Notes: generated by a model from the letters alone, not told the origin. A stretch of DNA of 64,000 nucleotides from Luscinia megarhynchos (GCA_034336665.1 CM067592.1:45227761-45291760); one strand, 5' to 3'. Numbered from the stretch's first letter, positions 1 to 11,642 are shown. Numbers and translations: made by a program.

Positions 1-305
1 AACTATTTCCTCTCATTCTGTCACTTGCTGCCTGGGAGAAGAAACCAACCCCCACCTGGCTACAGCCTCCTTTCAGGCAGTTGTGGAGAGTGTGAAGGTC
101 ACCTCTGAGCCTCCTTTCCTCCAGGCTAAACAACCCCAGCTCCCTCAGCCACTCCTCATAGGACTTGTGCTCCACACCCTCCACCAGCCTCGTGGCCCTT
201 CTCTGGCTCTTCTACTCCAGCACTTGTGTCCTTCTTGTAGTCAGGGCCCAGAACTGGACACAGGACTCGGGGTGTGGCCTCACCAGCGCCAGGTACTTGG
301 CAATA
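1..305 (-). repeat. CR1 LINE fragment (3' part, antisense)
   Basis: The plus strand reads as the reverse complement of the well-known avian CR1 3' region. It has the 'cctcctttcctccaggctaaacaac' type block, the 'cttgtgctccacaccctccaccagcctcgtggccc' type block and 'tcagggcccagaactggacacagga'. The copy continues beyond the left window edge and ends near 300 after 'cctcaccagcgccaggta'. It lies in the intron before the last NANS exon. The 81-residue and 63-residue ORFs over it are antisense readings of the repeat and not genes. Confidence 0.9.
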
Positions 306-636
306 GTAATAGGAGTAATATTTCTTAGAATTCTAAATGAGCTGCTTTTACACTAAGCTAAAATACCAGTCATTCTAATCAGATTCCCTCCATTGTGATT
401 TTGAAAAATTCCAGTGAGCCACTCTCCTGTTTCAGAAAACATCTGGATGTTCCTGGCAGCCTGGTTGCAATAAAAGTAACCACTGTTTATTAATCTTCAT
501 TTGGAATAAGTAATAGAGAAGGCAGTTCTACACAACTTGTTCTCAAATAACTGTAGAATATTTTTTATCTTTTTTTGTAATACTAAGGTAGCAATGTGTT
601 TAACATAAACATTGTTTTTTTTCCCCTCCCCTGTAG

Positions 637-846
637 CTGGGAAAGTCGGTAGTGGCAAAAGTGGCAATTCCTGAAGGTGCAGTATTGACACTTGACATGC
701 TGACGGTGAAGGTGGGAGAGCCGAAGGGATTTCCCCCAGAATCCATCTTTGATCTGGTGGGCCAGAAGGTTAAAAAAAGCATTGAAGAAGATGAAACCAT
801 CACTGAGCAAGTAGTGGAAAATCATGTGAAAAAAGTGAAGTGCTAA
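637..846 (+). CDS. NANS: Sialic acid synthase, last coding exon
   Basis: NANS condenses N-acetylmannosamine 6-phosphate with phosphoenolpyruvate to give N-acetylneuraminate 9-phosphate in the cytosol. This exon encodes the C-terminal 69 residues, which form the antifreeze-like SAF domain that caps the active site of the partner subunit. A pyrimidine-rich acceptor ending ctgtag at 631-636 precedes the exon. The reading frame begins LGKSVVAKVAIPEG, runs through MLTVKVGEPKGFPPESIFDL and ends with TAA at 844-846. These stretches match vertebrate NANS closely. The upstream exons, with the NeuB-type barrel, lie left of the window. The exon is in phase 0 and has no frame damage. It converges on TRIM14, as in mammals. 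Confidence 0.97.
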   Translation: MGKSVVAKVAIPEGAVLTLDMLTVKVGEPKGFPPESIFDLVGQKVKKSIEEDETITEQVVENHVKKVKC

Positions 847-1185
847 ACCGAAGCACTCCATTCCATATTTCTCAGTGTACTACCACACAACATGTTTGAG
901 AATAGCAGCATGATAGATTAGAAGAAAGGAGTGTAATAATGAGAGTGCAAACAGGTTAGAATTTTCAGGTTCTCATTAGCAGGAAGTTTCAGAAGCAAGG
1001 GGATATAAATTATAAAGATTTTATTAGAAAATGCATTGCATTGTGCCTAGGAAATGCCATGATCCTTTCTTCTCCATTCCACTTAATCTACATTAATTTA
1101 GAATTTTGCGAAATATAAGACCACAGTCTGCTGCTTTCCAGCTTTCCTTTTCTGTTAAGAATAAATCATGAGAATTTTGTCTACA
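847..1185 (+). other. NANS: NANS 3' UTR (inferred)
   Basis: AT-rich non-coding sequence follows the NANS stop. The first AATAAA on the plus strand is at 1160-1165, so cleavage about 15-25 bases later would give a short 3' UTR of roughly 330 bases. Another AATAAA at 2363-2368 could serve a longer form. The end is inferred from the signal only. Confidence 0.55.
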
Positions 1186-2940
1186 CTTTGAACTGTTCTA
1201 GCCCTGCATCTTTGGATATTCCTCTCTTTTCTGCCATTTGCCTTACACCTGTGACAGCAGTACTCTGGTTGGAGTTGAATACAGATAAATGAAAGTTTAC
1301 ATATACTGAACAGAAAACTACAAATGCAAGCTGGATGGATTTTTTTTAAGATGAAAGTCTTAAAAGTGTCATGATAAAGCAGTGGGTTGCAGGAATCTGT
1401 ATTCTGTGGGAAAATGGGCTTCTTGAGAAAGCTATGTTCTCAAGAGACAGTACCAGGAAAGGAAGCATATGGGATATTTAGAAAGGTCCCATTTAGGGGG
1501 CAAGAGAATCTTGTGATCGGGAGCGCCAAAAGGCAAGCCAGAGAGATTGAGCAGGGAAGAAGAGCACATCTGAGATGAATCAGTGGAAATAAGCTTAACC
1601 TATGCTTCAGAAATTGTGAAAAGCATGTGTTGTGAGTTGAGTGAAGTCTGGAATATTAAGTTGATTCTGCAGAGCATTTGGATGCCTCTGTTTCGACCTA
1701 GGGGGCTGCTTCTAAGGTAGGAAGTCAAATGCTGGTGAAGCTTGAGCAGCTTTTTTTTTTCTGTACTAACCAGCAAATCCTCTATGTTGGGCTTTTTCTC
1801 TCAACGCTGGTGTTTGAGATGCGTGAGGCTGACTGCCTGACTTTATCACACCATTGTGCTTCAGCATGATGGTCAGTACTCCTTTTGTGTGCTCTTCTTT
1901 TGCATCCCAGCTTCTCACTTTTCAACTGAGAAATGCAATCCCACTCCGATCACCTGCTGCTTTTCCCTTTGACCAGAAGGGAGTCATATAGCAGCAGCTG
2001 CAAACCTCATTCTTCAATTAGCTTGCTTAGCACAGAACTTCTTCGCAATAATTCGTCTGCTTTTTTTCTGTGGTGGAATCATTTACTAGTGATGGTTACT
2101 TGGAACTTGTTACCTTTGGGTCATGAGTTGGTGAAGTATCTTGAATTTAGTGGTGAGTGGCTTTGTACCTATAAACTGTTTACTTTCAAAATGTTTACCC
2201 TTGTGCAATTCTGAGGAAACTGTATTCATATCTTTAAATGGGGAAGCAGAGGTTGAGTCATGTACTTGACCATATGTGGGCTGTGACTGATGCAATATGC
2301 TTGCCTTACATTAAAAAATTATTAAATTGTTAAAAGCTTTTTTTATTATTTCAAATTTGACAAATAAATTTAACTTATAAAACAATCTCTCATTTCTGCA
2401 TTTCACCCTACGGTCAGACCTTGCCTTTGCCAGCTCTGGTGATACAGGACCTTTAGTATTTGAACACTGTAACATTACCTAACCAGTTTCAAGTAGCAGT
2501 GGTTTTTCACTCCTAACTGGGCTGGTCCTGGAGACTGCTGTAAGCAAAGGCTCCAGAATGTTCCAGGACTTTTAATTGAAGTATTGGTGGAAGCAGTCCA
2601 TATACAGAAACTTGCAAGCTGTGTCCCCTAGTTTTATGTGAACGTTGCAATTGGACACAAGGATAAATGAGCCACAAATGCACCTCTGGCCTGGTGTTTT
2701 TATTGCACCTGTGAGCCCTGCAGATATTGCATCCTCTGTTAGGGACTGTACACAGCTTTTTCCCATGCTTCCACTCAATGGGAAGAATAAGGCCACTCAG
2801 AAGTCCAGTTCAGTTTCTGTCATGTGTGAGACCAGCTAATGACTATTAAATGTGGCCACAGAAGCTCCAGCTCCAGCAGAGACTTTTCCAAGAGTCAATG
2901 CCAGTCTTTGATTTTTCCAAGATGACACTTAAATATGAGC
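1186..2940. other. Convergent intergenic stretch, no gene seen
   Basis: Between the likely NANS and TRIM14 transcript ends there are only short ORFs (under 95 codons) with no recognisable domain. The segment around 2300-2400 is very AT-rich and includes AATAAA at 2363. I see no clear LTR or CR1 here. Confidence 0.5.
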
Positions 2941-2956
2941 TAATTCACTTAGTGCA

Positions 2957-3548
2957 TTTATTATCCAAATCTGACTTTGTCAATTATAACCATATGCAGT
3001 ATATAATCTTGAAGCTTGAACCAAATTAGGCCTGTTGTCATACACTACTGCAGCTTCTGCAGGTCGCAATGAGGAGTTCATTAAAAAAAAATTCAAAAAG
3101 TCGATATCCAGGTTCCAGTCTGAGTTGTAATGTGTTTCTTTCAACCTGATTTCTTCCATTTTGCAAGTTGAAAAATACTACATACAGCACTTCAGGTGGT
3201 ATAGCAACAGCATTTATAAGTCAAATCATCTTCCCCATTGAAAAATATATATACATTTAAAAATACAGTTGGTTTTCTTGAACTTACTGTTACAAGTTGA
3301 AAAAAGTACAACGATAGTACATTGGCACTTTAAATGGTCCATCAACATCATTTATAAAAACCAGATCACCTTCCCCCATTTAAAAAAGAAAAAGCATTAA
3401 AAATCACAGTTGGTTTTCCTGAACTTCCATTGCCTTCTAAAAGCATCAAAATTACAACTTCGATACAACAGAGATGAATTAATGTAGGTGATTGCTGAAG
3501 TGACATTAATAGAAAAAGCATGAAATAGGCTTTATTTTGCTTTGTTTC
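2957..3548 (-). other. TRIM14: TRIM14 3' UTR / downstream region (inferred)
   Basis: On the minus strand an AATAAA lies only 13 bases after the TRIM14 stop (plus coordinates 3531-3536), and a second lies at 2957-2962. The first would give an almost absent 3' UTR, the second about 600 bases. The interval contains the diverged tandem duplication at 3164-3425. Which site is used cannot be told from sequence. Confidence 0.45.
3164..3425. repeat. Diverged tandem duplication, about 129 bp period
   Basis: Two consecutive copies begin with 'caagttgaaaaa' at 3164 and 3293. Both then hold, in the same order, a 'catcatttataa' type block, 'atcatcttcccc'/'atcaccttccccc', a short A-rich stretch and 'cacagttggttttc.tgaactt'. 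The copies differ at many sites, so the duplication is not recent. Confidence 0.75.
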
Positions 3549-4084
3549 TTACGTTAGTTTGCATGTTCTAATGGACCCTTCCCAGAGTCTCAGAGCTGGA
3601 TAAACAGGTTCTGTGAACTTGCAGCGGAAGGTGTGCAAATGAGCCATGCCATCGCTGACGTTGTAGAATGAAAGGATTCCTGCTTCATAATCTAGAAAAA
3701 TGCCTACGCACTCAGGATCGTCTTCTATCACGATGGGGATTCTCTCTCCCTTGTGAAATGCCCAGTATTCAAAATCAAACTTCTTAAGGCACCAGGATGC
3801 TCTATTCCAGCCCAGTCGACAGGCTTCAGAGTCTCCTTTCCTGCCAATGGTGGGGTAGGCTGCGCCAATCCACCATCCTGCTCCAGCATGGAGCAAGTCA
3901 ACTTCCCAGTAATGGCTCCCAGAAAGGAATGCGTCTCTGCTTAGCACTTGCCATAATTTATCAAACCTCTGCGGGCTACAGGGGTAAAATATTTTCCTCC
4001 AGCTGCAGCTTACTTCAAGACGGTCATCAGACAATTTCAGTCGCGGGTGAATGCTGTCATATTCCCAGGTTGGTGATCTTGCAT
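3549..4084 (-). CDS. TRIM14: TRIM14 exon 6: PRY-SPRY domain
   Basis: This exon encodes the last 177 residues. Recognisable B30.2 motifs in order are [11 protein letters not shown] (PRY), [34 protein letters not shown], and [20 protein letters not shown]. The acceptor is ctgcag at 4090-4085, and the exon begins with the last two bases of a split His codon. The stop TAA is at 3551-3549. The open frame runs slightly upstream of the acceptor, but that part is intron. The domain is intact and should bind partner proteins through the B30.2 surface. Confidence 0.95.
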
Positions 4085-7000
4085 CTGCAGTCAAAGCCAT
4101 AAACATACTTGCTACATTTCTCTTAACCCCCGGAAGAAGTCCAAGTTACAAAATGCCTGCAATGGAGCCCACAGTTGGCAGTGTCTTGGGACAGTCAGAA
4201 AGCCTGCAGTCCCAGGAACACGGGCTGGAAAAGGCATGCCAAGGGAATCATAGCAGGGCACCAACACTGACTCCATCCTAATCTGGGTCACTCATTGTGA
4301 TGGATAAGGGGAAGTCATACAGATGGTCCCTTGGTCTGTTCTGCCTGGAGGAGACTGAGGGGAGACCTCATTGCAGTTTGCAATTTCCTTGTGAGGGGAG
4401 GAGGAAGGCACTGATCTCTTCTCTGTGGTGACAGTGACAGGACTCAAGGAAATGGCCTGAAGTTCTGTCATGCAAGGTTTAGGTTGGATATTAGGAAGAG
4501 GTTCCCTAGAGGGTTTCTGGGCACTTTCCAGTGGCCCCAGGCTCCCCAGGGAAGTGGTCACAGCACCAACCCTGACAGAACTCATAAAGCACTTGGACAA
4601 TGCTCTGAGACACATGGTCCTGTGCAGGCCCAGGAGTTGGACCCTAGCGATTTCTGTGGCTCTGTTCCAGCCCAGGAAATTCTGGGACTCCAGTATAATC
4701 ATACTTACGTTTTAGGAAAAGCAACCGATCGATGGGAGTCATGGTTTTCAGCATTGTCCCAGGCTCCTTCTTTGCAGTGGGATTGAGGCTACTGAAAACA
4801 TCTGGGCAAAGATGGAAAGGGACAGTTAGGGAGTCTGCCAGTTTTTCAACTATCATTTTCCAACTTCATGGACAAACTATGTTACTCTTTCTGGGAAGGG
4901 GCTACTCACTATGCTGGACTAGTGTTGCCAAAGACATTCAGAACTGGGCACACCACCAAGTAATCACACCTGATTCCTTAAATGGTAGCCCTTATCAGAT
5001 GAAACAGGCAGCTGAAGATAGCTGCAGGTGCTTGCACCTTGCAGAGCACCTCCACGATGCTCTCCAGCAATCCTACACACATCCTGCCAGTGCAGTGGCC
5101 TTTCAGATCAGGTCTGACCATTTACCCCAGCAACCTGCTACTGTGGCAATTCTCTGATAATGGACTAAAAGGCAGCTGGGTGAATTGTGATGGCCAGTGT
5201 TGCCTGCTCACTCCAAGAGCAGCAGGATTTTCCCATGGTTATTTAGGCTTTGTGGTTCTGCGTCCTGTTAGGAAAAACTTGCCTTAATCATGCCAAAGGT
5301 AATTTAAGGATGAAATAACAGCTCAAAAACGAAAGGATTTCTAAATAGAACATGTTAGCTCAGCTCTATAGTACCAAAAATCATCATTTTTTTTTCAGAC
5401 TGAGGTAGATCACCAGGCAGATCAATTAGAAAAAGCTTTCAAATTTTAGAGGTACCCCAATGCCAGAGCACTTACACACAATTGGAAGTAGCTGAGAGAA
5501 TAGATACATTCTGTAGGGGTGATGGACTACATTAAATTGTATTGAAATACCTGATGGAACTTGGGGGGGTGGGGCGTGAAGGAAGGGGAGAAGCAGACAA
5601 ACCAAAGATCATTTTCAGACTTGGAAGAGAAACTTCTTACGTTCCTAAATCATCACTGCTACAGCAGGATTACACCCATGCTATCAGAAAACAGTAGCCA
5701 TGCCTGAAACACTGTTTTTACTCCAGATGACTTGGTAAAAAGTCCTGTTCTTACTTTAAAAAGTATACTTTATTTGCAGAGAGAGCAGAAGAAAGCAAAA
5801 CTCAGAGCACTCTCCAGGTACCTTCTTTAAGCCGGGCTTCCAATGGTTTCTCTAGAATGGACTGAAGAACTCTGATGAAGTGTTTATAATGGTTAAGTAA
5901 GTGCTCAAAAGAGAGAGGTACTGGATGCCACTCTTCTAACAGGTGCCTGGATTCCTTAATTTCCTTCGTAATTTCTGTGTACTTCTGAGGGCAGAAAGCC
6001 AAATGCTACAATTAGCAGAGACTGTGACATGAACAGACCCTCCCAGCCCCCATACACCACCGAGCAAGGACAGCTCCATCACTGGGTAAACCTATGGGCC
6101 ATAACAGCCAAGCTTTGCTGAGCTCAGCCTGCCTTTTAGCTCATTAGCCTGCCCACTACCTCCTCCTGCCACTGGAGCCAGTGGCCACCTCAGACAAGGA
6201 GAGCTATGGCTAAAAGAGATTCCTCCAGAATGGAAATGAGTTTAGCCTGGCCAGGATCCTTCGTGGGAAATCCCAGCAACGGCAAAATCAAACCATTAAG
6301 TTTTGAAACCAATCTGAAGAATAAAATCCAACCTCCACACAAGAAAATCCCCACAAAACCACAAAGAGCAGCTCCTGTGTGGAGATGTGTTTCTAGCAGA
6401 CACAGCAGAACGCCAGGACCATATCACAGCAATGGAAACTCAAATCTGACACCAAAATGAAAAAATGCACCAGAAAGAAATGGCATCTTTTGGCTTGTGT
6501 CAGGGCATAAGCACATGGCAACACACTCTTCCCAAGGAAGGTGAAGGTCATTAGGAGAGAGAAACTGGTGTTTATCTGTAGGCAAAAAGAAAAGGACTGG
6601 CCCCTCCAGTGAAGTTATGGCTATTGCTTATTGTGATTAGGATTTCTTGCAGTTAACATTTTAACTTCCCTCCTGAGGTTTCCTGAGGGCTGCCTTTTCT
6701 CATATCTTCTTATTACACTAATACAGCATTTGTCTTCAAGATTAAGAGACATGTATCTGTCTTTTCCCTCTATGCTTAAAATTAACATGAATTTCATACA
6801 GACCTGAAATCAATGCCTTAGCAGGAATACCTAAAAGCTCAAAAATCAGGAACCAAATTCATTCACCAAAACACCAACACAAAGCAGATTAAAAAGCAGT
6901 TAGAAAGATGCTGCTTACATACTGAAGGATCTGTAGAAGACATAACTACAGAAATTTACCAAGGACTGTCAGGGTAAGAGAGAAAGAGACCATACAATAC

Positions 7001-10000
7001 CACCTCCAGCAAATTAATAGGATCACTGTCCTGTTGTATTTGTCTGATTTGATGTGTGAAGTTCTCTAGGGCTGCAAGCTGTTCTTGACAGGACCTCAAA
7101 TGCTGATCATGTGCTTCCAGGGCTTGCTGAGTCTTTTCATCAATGAAGTTTTTTGCCAAACTCTCTTCTTCCCGAAGAAGTAACTGAAGCTCAGTAATTT
7201 TTTCTGACAGCTGCCGTTTGATCATATCAGCATGTGCCTATGGATGAAGCAGAAGAATGTCTTCCCTCTGATCAACAGACCATAAACATTTCAGACACTT
7301 CTCTTTCAGGCTGTCAGTGCTAAGTTTTGGTTGAATTTTACTGATTCTCTCCATTTCTTCAGAAACATGTTTCTACCCCTTAAGGGAGGGCAGACATGAT
7401 CTACCTGCTGATGAAAAAGACTGAGGAAAGATTCCAAGATATCTATTTATGTAGAAAAATCTGTTTTCAGCTGGAATTAACAGAGTACCAATCGCAACAA
7501 GAAGCAGACCTTGTCCTTCAGTAGCAAACCTTTGCTTTTAAAGCAAGCTGGAGATGAGTAGCTGGTAGGAAGAGAAACAAAGTGACATCAGACCACGCCT
7601 CTAAAGCCCCCTCAAGCTCTTACTGACATTTCTGTAACAGAGCTACTTAGAAATGCTCTTTAGGGCAGAAGTAATTTCATGCTCTGTAAATGAAGTGCAG
7701 CTTAGCATATACTCCTGTTCTTAAGACAGAATCAACAGAACTCTTCTTGTGTTTACTCAACTCTGAATCCAGAAAATTCAGTAATACAGTTCAGTGCAAT
7801 GCAAGGTATGTAAGCGAAGCCAGAATAACATAGGCAGCTCCTAGTATTCCTCTGCTCAAAAATTTCACCCTTGCTCTTCCAGAGATGTTCGGCTGATCAA
7901 AGAATGAGGACCAGGTCTTTGGAGACTATCCCTCTTTCCTCTCTTTGATAGTGTAATATATTGTGATGGATACAGGGAATACACTCTTCTCCTGAGAAGC
8001 AGTAGGTGGCTGGGTCTTTGAATAGCTATAGAGAAAACAAAATGTGTCCTCTTGGAAAATGACCATCCAGTAGAGAACAAAACCACATTACCTTCACATC
8101 ATTTACAGCCTGCTCTATGCTCCTTTTGTTACCCGATTCTTGCTCTTTTCTCTCTTCTAGATTCTTCAAGTGCAATTCCATGAGTTCCTATACAACAAAG
8201 AAACAAAATAAAACACTGTTTCATAACAACATCTGTAAAAAACCAGAAACAACTATCCAGCTTAATTTTCATATAGGGGGATACTGAAATATTCAGTTTC
8301 AGAACCATAAAATATTCTGAATTGGAAGGTACAACTCTTAAATGAATAGCCTTTCATGTGGCTTATTAAGGCCAATATAGTGATGAACCGTAAGGATTTC
8401 AGCATTTCACCCAGTGGTTATACTCATAAGGTTACACACATAAGGTCTGTGCAAATTAGCATCACCTTCTTAAGGCATAGGGAAACCCAGAGTGAAAAAA
8501 AACATTTTCATCTTTAAATCTGTGGTGCTGCATATTTCAAGACTACGTGCTAATGCATTTAGCAGCTGAAGGGCAGCTAAGTACTTTTATTTAGAGGATA
8601 AGTGGAAGGCTCCATTTAGAATCAAAATCCAGTGAATATTCAGGATGCTTTTCTATGTAAAAACGACCAATCAGATACCCCTACTATCACCACAGTGATG
8701 CTGTGGTCTGAATGCCTCCAGCAGGCAATAGAGTCAGGATGGGTGGTAATCAATCACAATATCTGTGACACTTGGAGTGTGCCCAGCACTGCATAATCAA
8801 TGTCCTACTTATGTCTTGCCCCACCTGCAGCCCTGTGAAATTGGCTGAATAGTCTTGGTGTTTATTTTGCAGCCAGACCTCATTCCCTTCCTCAGAGACT
8901 GACAAAGACCACAGGGGAACACCCACTCTTCGCTCTTTGCTATAACTTTTGTGCATTCACAGCAGTGACCACATGCAAATACTTCTGTCAATCCCAAGCA
9001 TTTCTGGTTAAGCATCACTTTCTTTACAGAGGTATATGAAAGAGCTGCTCCCTACAGATTGAAGGCCGTGCCAGCAACTCATGTCATTCACCCTGAGGAA
9101 CCAACTCTGAAAACCTTTCTTAAGGGATTGCCTGGGTGCTTTAACTCATTCAAGTGAAAACACTGTAAAAGCAATGATTTCTGAGATGACACTCAGAGCT
9201 CCAGTCAGGCTCACAGGACATATCAAGTGCAAAGAATGCTGATCCCGTGTGCTGCATTCAGGAGCACAGGGAGCATCCTTTTCGATTATTTTAAACAATC
9301 TCTGATCCAGGGATGAAGCTGCTGATGGACCTTGCTGCTTGGTTCTCCTCTCTTCTTAGCACTCACAGTAGGATTTGCTGAAAGAGCTGTGGAAGGTTCT
9401 CAATGCAAGAAGTGCTGCCTGGCTGATGTCACGCCACAGGGGCTGCACTGAATAATTTCGCACAGAAACAAAATCACTAGCCAAAATACCATCTCTTAGG
9501 CTAAAACTATTGCTGATTTGTGCCTAAAATCTCTGCAGCCCTAAGCCAGTAGATGTCAGCAGATACCTCCTAGGGACAGAAGGTGACATGGGAGTACAAG
9601 TTTCTACCCCACTCACTTCCCGACTGGGCACAGAGACAAGTCTTTGCCAACTCCATCAGAGCCCCGGGGAAGCAGCACAGTTTGTAGATCTGTGCACTTT
9701 ACTTTGCCTCAGATCAGGCTGACACTGCACAATACGTGCATCATCCACACGTTGCTGCCCTGCCATGAAGGGAACACAAACACTGCAGTGAGTTCCCACC
9801 TGCAAGAGGGATGAAAGCACACCAGCTGGCAGGTGCAGTGCTGTGCATTGCTTAGAAGTCTTAAATGGTTTTACCTCTGTGCTGCTCTTTGTGGCAACCT
9901 AAGTGCATGGCCTTCTGCCCTTGTAATGCTCTCTAACACGAAGTGCAATAAAATGCTCCAAGGGTTTATCATGACTTGTGTACCAGCTCACAACCTGTGT

Positions 10001-11563
10001 GAAATTCCAAGCAGGAAGTTCTGTAGGAACTGTTTATTCCTAGTGTTTTCTTTAGGAAACCTCCTAGTAACGCTGCCCCAAAATATTCTACAAGCAGTGG
10101 GGAAGAACTTCCTAAAATTGTAGAGGGGGATAAAAAAAAGAAAAAGACAGAAAGAAAAGAAGCTTCTGAACATCAAACCTCTGTGCTACAGTATTTGAGG
10201 TCTTCCAAGCTTAGCATCACAGTATGCAGGCCTCAGCAAGCCCCTTGGCAGGCTCTCTCAAAACAAAGCACAGGCAGGAGTGTTGGCAAGCTTGCAAAGC
10301 TTCCTGAGGATATTTGGTGGACAGCTACACTGGGATGAAGAAAAAAAATCTTAGGGAAGAACCCCTGGGCTGGCCATGGCTGGGATGGAGTTAATTTTCC
10401 TCATAGCAGCCTGTGTGGTGCTGTGTTTGAGATGTGGCTATACTCTGTGTGCACAAAAAAGTAGGAGGGGTCACAAGCAGGAGATGATCCCTACTAATCA
10501 AAAGGTAATCTGTACCATATAACCTCATATTCAGCAAACTGGAAGTGGGGTGTTTAGGTGGGTTAGCTGTCTATTGCTCAGGAACTGAGGTGTCTGGTGA
10601 GTGTCTGCCTTTGCACCAGTTTTGGTTTTTTTCTCTTCCCTCCACTTCTTCTTCTATTAAACTTATTTTTATCTCAACCCATTAATTTTCTTGGTTTTAG
10701 TGTTCCTCTTCCCCTTTCCCACTGGACAAGGAAGGGGAATAAGCAGGCAGCTGTGTTGTGCTTAGCTGCCTACTGGGGTTAACCCACAACATCCCAGAGG
10801 AGTTTTCAGAGAACCGTGCCTGGGCAGTCACTGTGACCTTGCCAGCTGCAATGGTGGGGCCAGGCAGTAAACAGAAATTACCTTTCCCCTTCCCCTGGGT
10901 CATCTACGGTTCGGTCAAAGGTTCTTTCAGCCTGGCAATAAAAACAAATGCCCTGTGGCAGCCACACTCCTCTGACTCCACATGCAAGGTCTGAGGATAA
11001 AATGCTGCTGCATGTGACCTAACAGTCAAAACCACTTCCTCCTTGTCCCTTGATTTATACACCTGCTTTGTGGACGCTTGGGTGTGCCTGATGGTTTGTA
11101 CACAAACCATATCCTTGTGCAGTGGCATCGGGCTGGCCCTGTCTTTGTGGGGGTCTACAAAGCACAGAAAGTACAGAAACTTTGTTCTACTACTCAACCC
11201 AACCTACAAACATTGAACTTCAAAAGGTGTTTAGGAGGCGAGGCAAGCAAAGCAAGGCTGACGATCGGCTTAGTGCCGCGGCACTGCGCTAACGCTCACC
11301 GAGGCCACCACCAGGCCCCAGCCGAAGGAAACCCAGCGGCACAAGCTCAGGGAGGAGGGGATGCCGGGGAGGGCGGCCGCGGCTGCGGCACTCACCTGGG
11401 CGCGGCGCACGGCGTGCGGCAGCAGCGCGGCGCGGTGCCCGCGGTGCGCGCCCAGCGCCGGGCACAGCGCGCACACGCAGCGCCCGCAGTCCTCGCACAG
11501 CAGCTCCAGGGGCCGCCCGGCATGGACACCGCACAGCCGAGCCGCCCGCTCCGCCTCCGCCAT
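3549..11563 (-). CDS. TRIM14: TRIM14, whole spliced coding region (six exons)
   Basis: TRIM14 is a tripartite-motif protein without a RING. In mammals it acts at mitochondria as an adaptor in RIG-I/MAVS signalling. Joining 11563-11396, 8187-8092, 7237-7004, 5984-5822, 4801-4709 and 4084-3549 gives 1290 bases, i.e. 429 residues plus stop. Every junction has GT/AG borders and matching phase (0,0,0,1,1). Order: B-box (residues 11-43), coiled coil (about 57-200), linker, PRY-SPRY (about 253-429). The 96-base second exon and 234-base third exon are typical of TRIM genes, and the total is close to the mammalian length of about 440. No RING precedes the B-box. Convergence with NANS is the mammalian arrangement and supports the name over another TRIM. 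The start is the ATG at 11563-11561, with G at -3 and +4. Confidence 0.93.
4290..4695 (+). repeat. CR1 LINE 3' fragment, antisense in TRIM14 intron 5
   Basis: The plus strand shows the classic CR1 tail: 'gaggagactgaggggagacctcattgca', 'tgaggggaggaggaaggcactgatctcttctctgtggtgac', 'ggatattaggaagaggttc', 'cccagggaagtggtcacagcacc', then 'tgggactc' near the end. It sits between the SPRY exon and the 93-base exon. Its 3' end stops about 15 bases from the exon 5 donor. Confidence 0.9.
4709..4801 (-). CDS. TRIM14: TRIM14 exon 5: linker before SPRY
   Basis: This is a 93-base exon, phase 1 at both ends, encoding [20 protein letters not shown] and IDRLLFLK. Acceptor tgcccag ends at 4802. Donor is AAAC|GTAAGTAT at 4708. 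It completes split codons on both sides (Asp with exon 4, His with exon 6), which strongly supports the exon. It links the coiled coil to PRY-SPRY. Confidence 0.88.
5822..5984 (-). CDS. TRIM14: TRIM14 exon 4: distal coiled coil
   Basis: This 163-base exon starts in phase 0 after ccctcag and encodes [20 protein letters not shown] and onward to [11 protein letters not shown]. It ends with G before a GTACCT donor. The helical, charged sequence extends the coiled coil. The single trailing base plus AT from exon 5 gives Asp. Confidence 0.9.
7004..7237 (-). CDS. TRIM14: TRIM14 exon 3: main coiled coil
   Basis: This 234-base exon begins [20 protein letters not shown] after a catccatag acceptor. It contains long heptad-like runs ([34 protein letters not shown]) and ends at NLLE before GTGGTA. 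A donor three bases further (GTATTG, exon end 7001) is also possible and would add one codon. The domain would drive antiparallel dimerisation as in other TRIM proteins. Confidence 0.9.
8092..8187 (-). CDS. TRIM14: TRIM14 exon 2: 96-base coiled-coil exon
   Basis: This exon is exactly 96 bases, the usual size for the first coiled-coil exon of TRIM genes. It runs from ttgtatag|GAACTC to GTGAAG|GTAATG and encodes [20 protein letters not shown] followed by [12 protein letters not shown]. It is phase 0 at both ends and too short to stand out as an ORF. Confidence 0.92.
8300..8420 (-). repeat. CR1 3'-end remnant in TRIM14 intron 1
   Basis: 'aaaatattctgaattggaaggtacaactcttaaatgaatagcc' resembles the antisense 3' end of a CR1 subfamily. 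The copy is short and decayed, and its far boundary is uncertain. Confidence 0.5.
10371..10791 (+). mobile_element. ERVL-type solo LTR in TRIM14 intron 1
   Basis: The sequence begins near 'tggccatggctgggatggagttaattttc' and has 'accatataacctcatattcagcaa' in the middle. A late 'ctattaaacttatttttatctcaaccca' block carries an ATTAAA signal, and the element ends '..actggggttaacccacaaca'. These blocks in this order are typical of bird ERVL LTRs. No internal region or second LTR is adjacent, so it is probably a solo LTR. It is antisense to TRIM14. Confidence 0.85.
11396..11563 (-). CDS. TRIM14: TRIM14 exon 1: B-box
   Basis: This exon encodes residues 1-56, starting [10 protein letters not shown]. 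The B-box zinc ligands are visible as C11, H14, C23, C26, C31, C34, H40 and H43 in a C-x2-H-x8-C-x2-C-x4-C-x2-C-x5-H-x2-H pattern. The donor is CCCAG|GTGAGT at 11395. The ATG has a good Kozak context (GGCATGG). The B-box starts 10 residues from the N-terminus, leaving no room for a RING, as expected for TRIM14. Confidence 0.94.
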
Positions 11564-11642
11564 GCCCGGAGCCCACGGGGGATGCGCCCCGGCCGGCGCA
11601 GGGAGAGGAGATGCGGGGCAGGCGGGGACGGGGAGAGAGGCG

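Noticed and set aside
4103..4106. ATG at 4106 as the start of a separate 185-residue SPRY protein
   Set aside because: The ATG is in the intron just upstream of the acceptor; the exon phase joins exactly to the 93-base exon.
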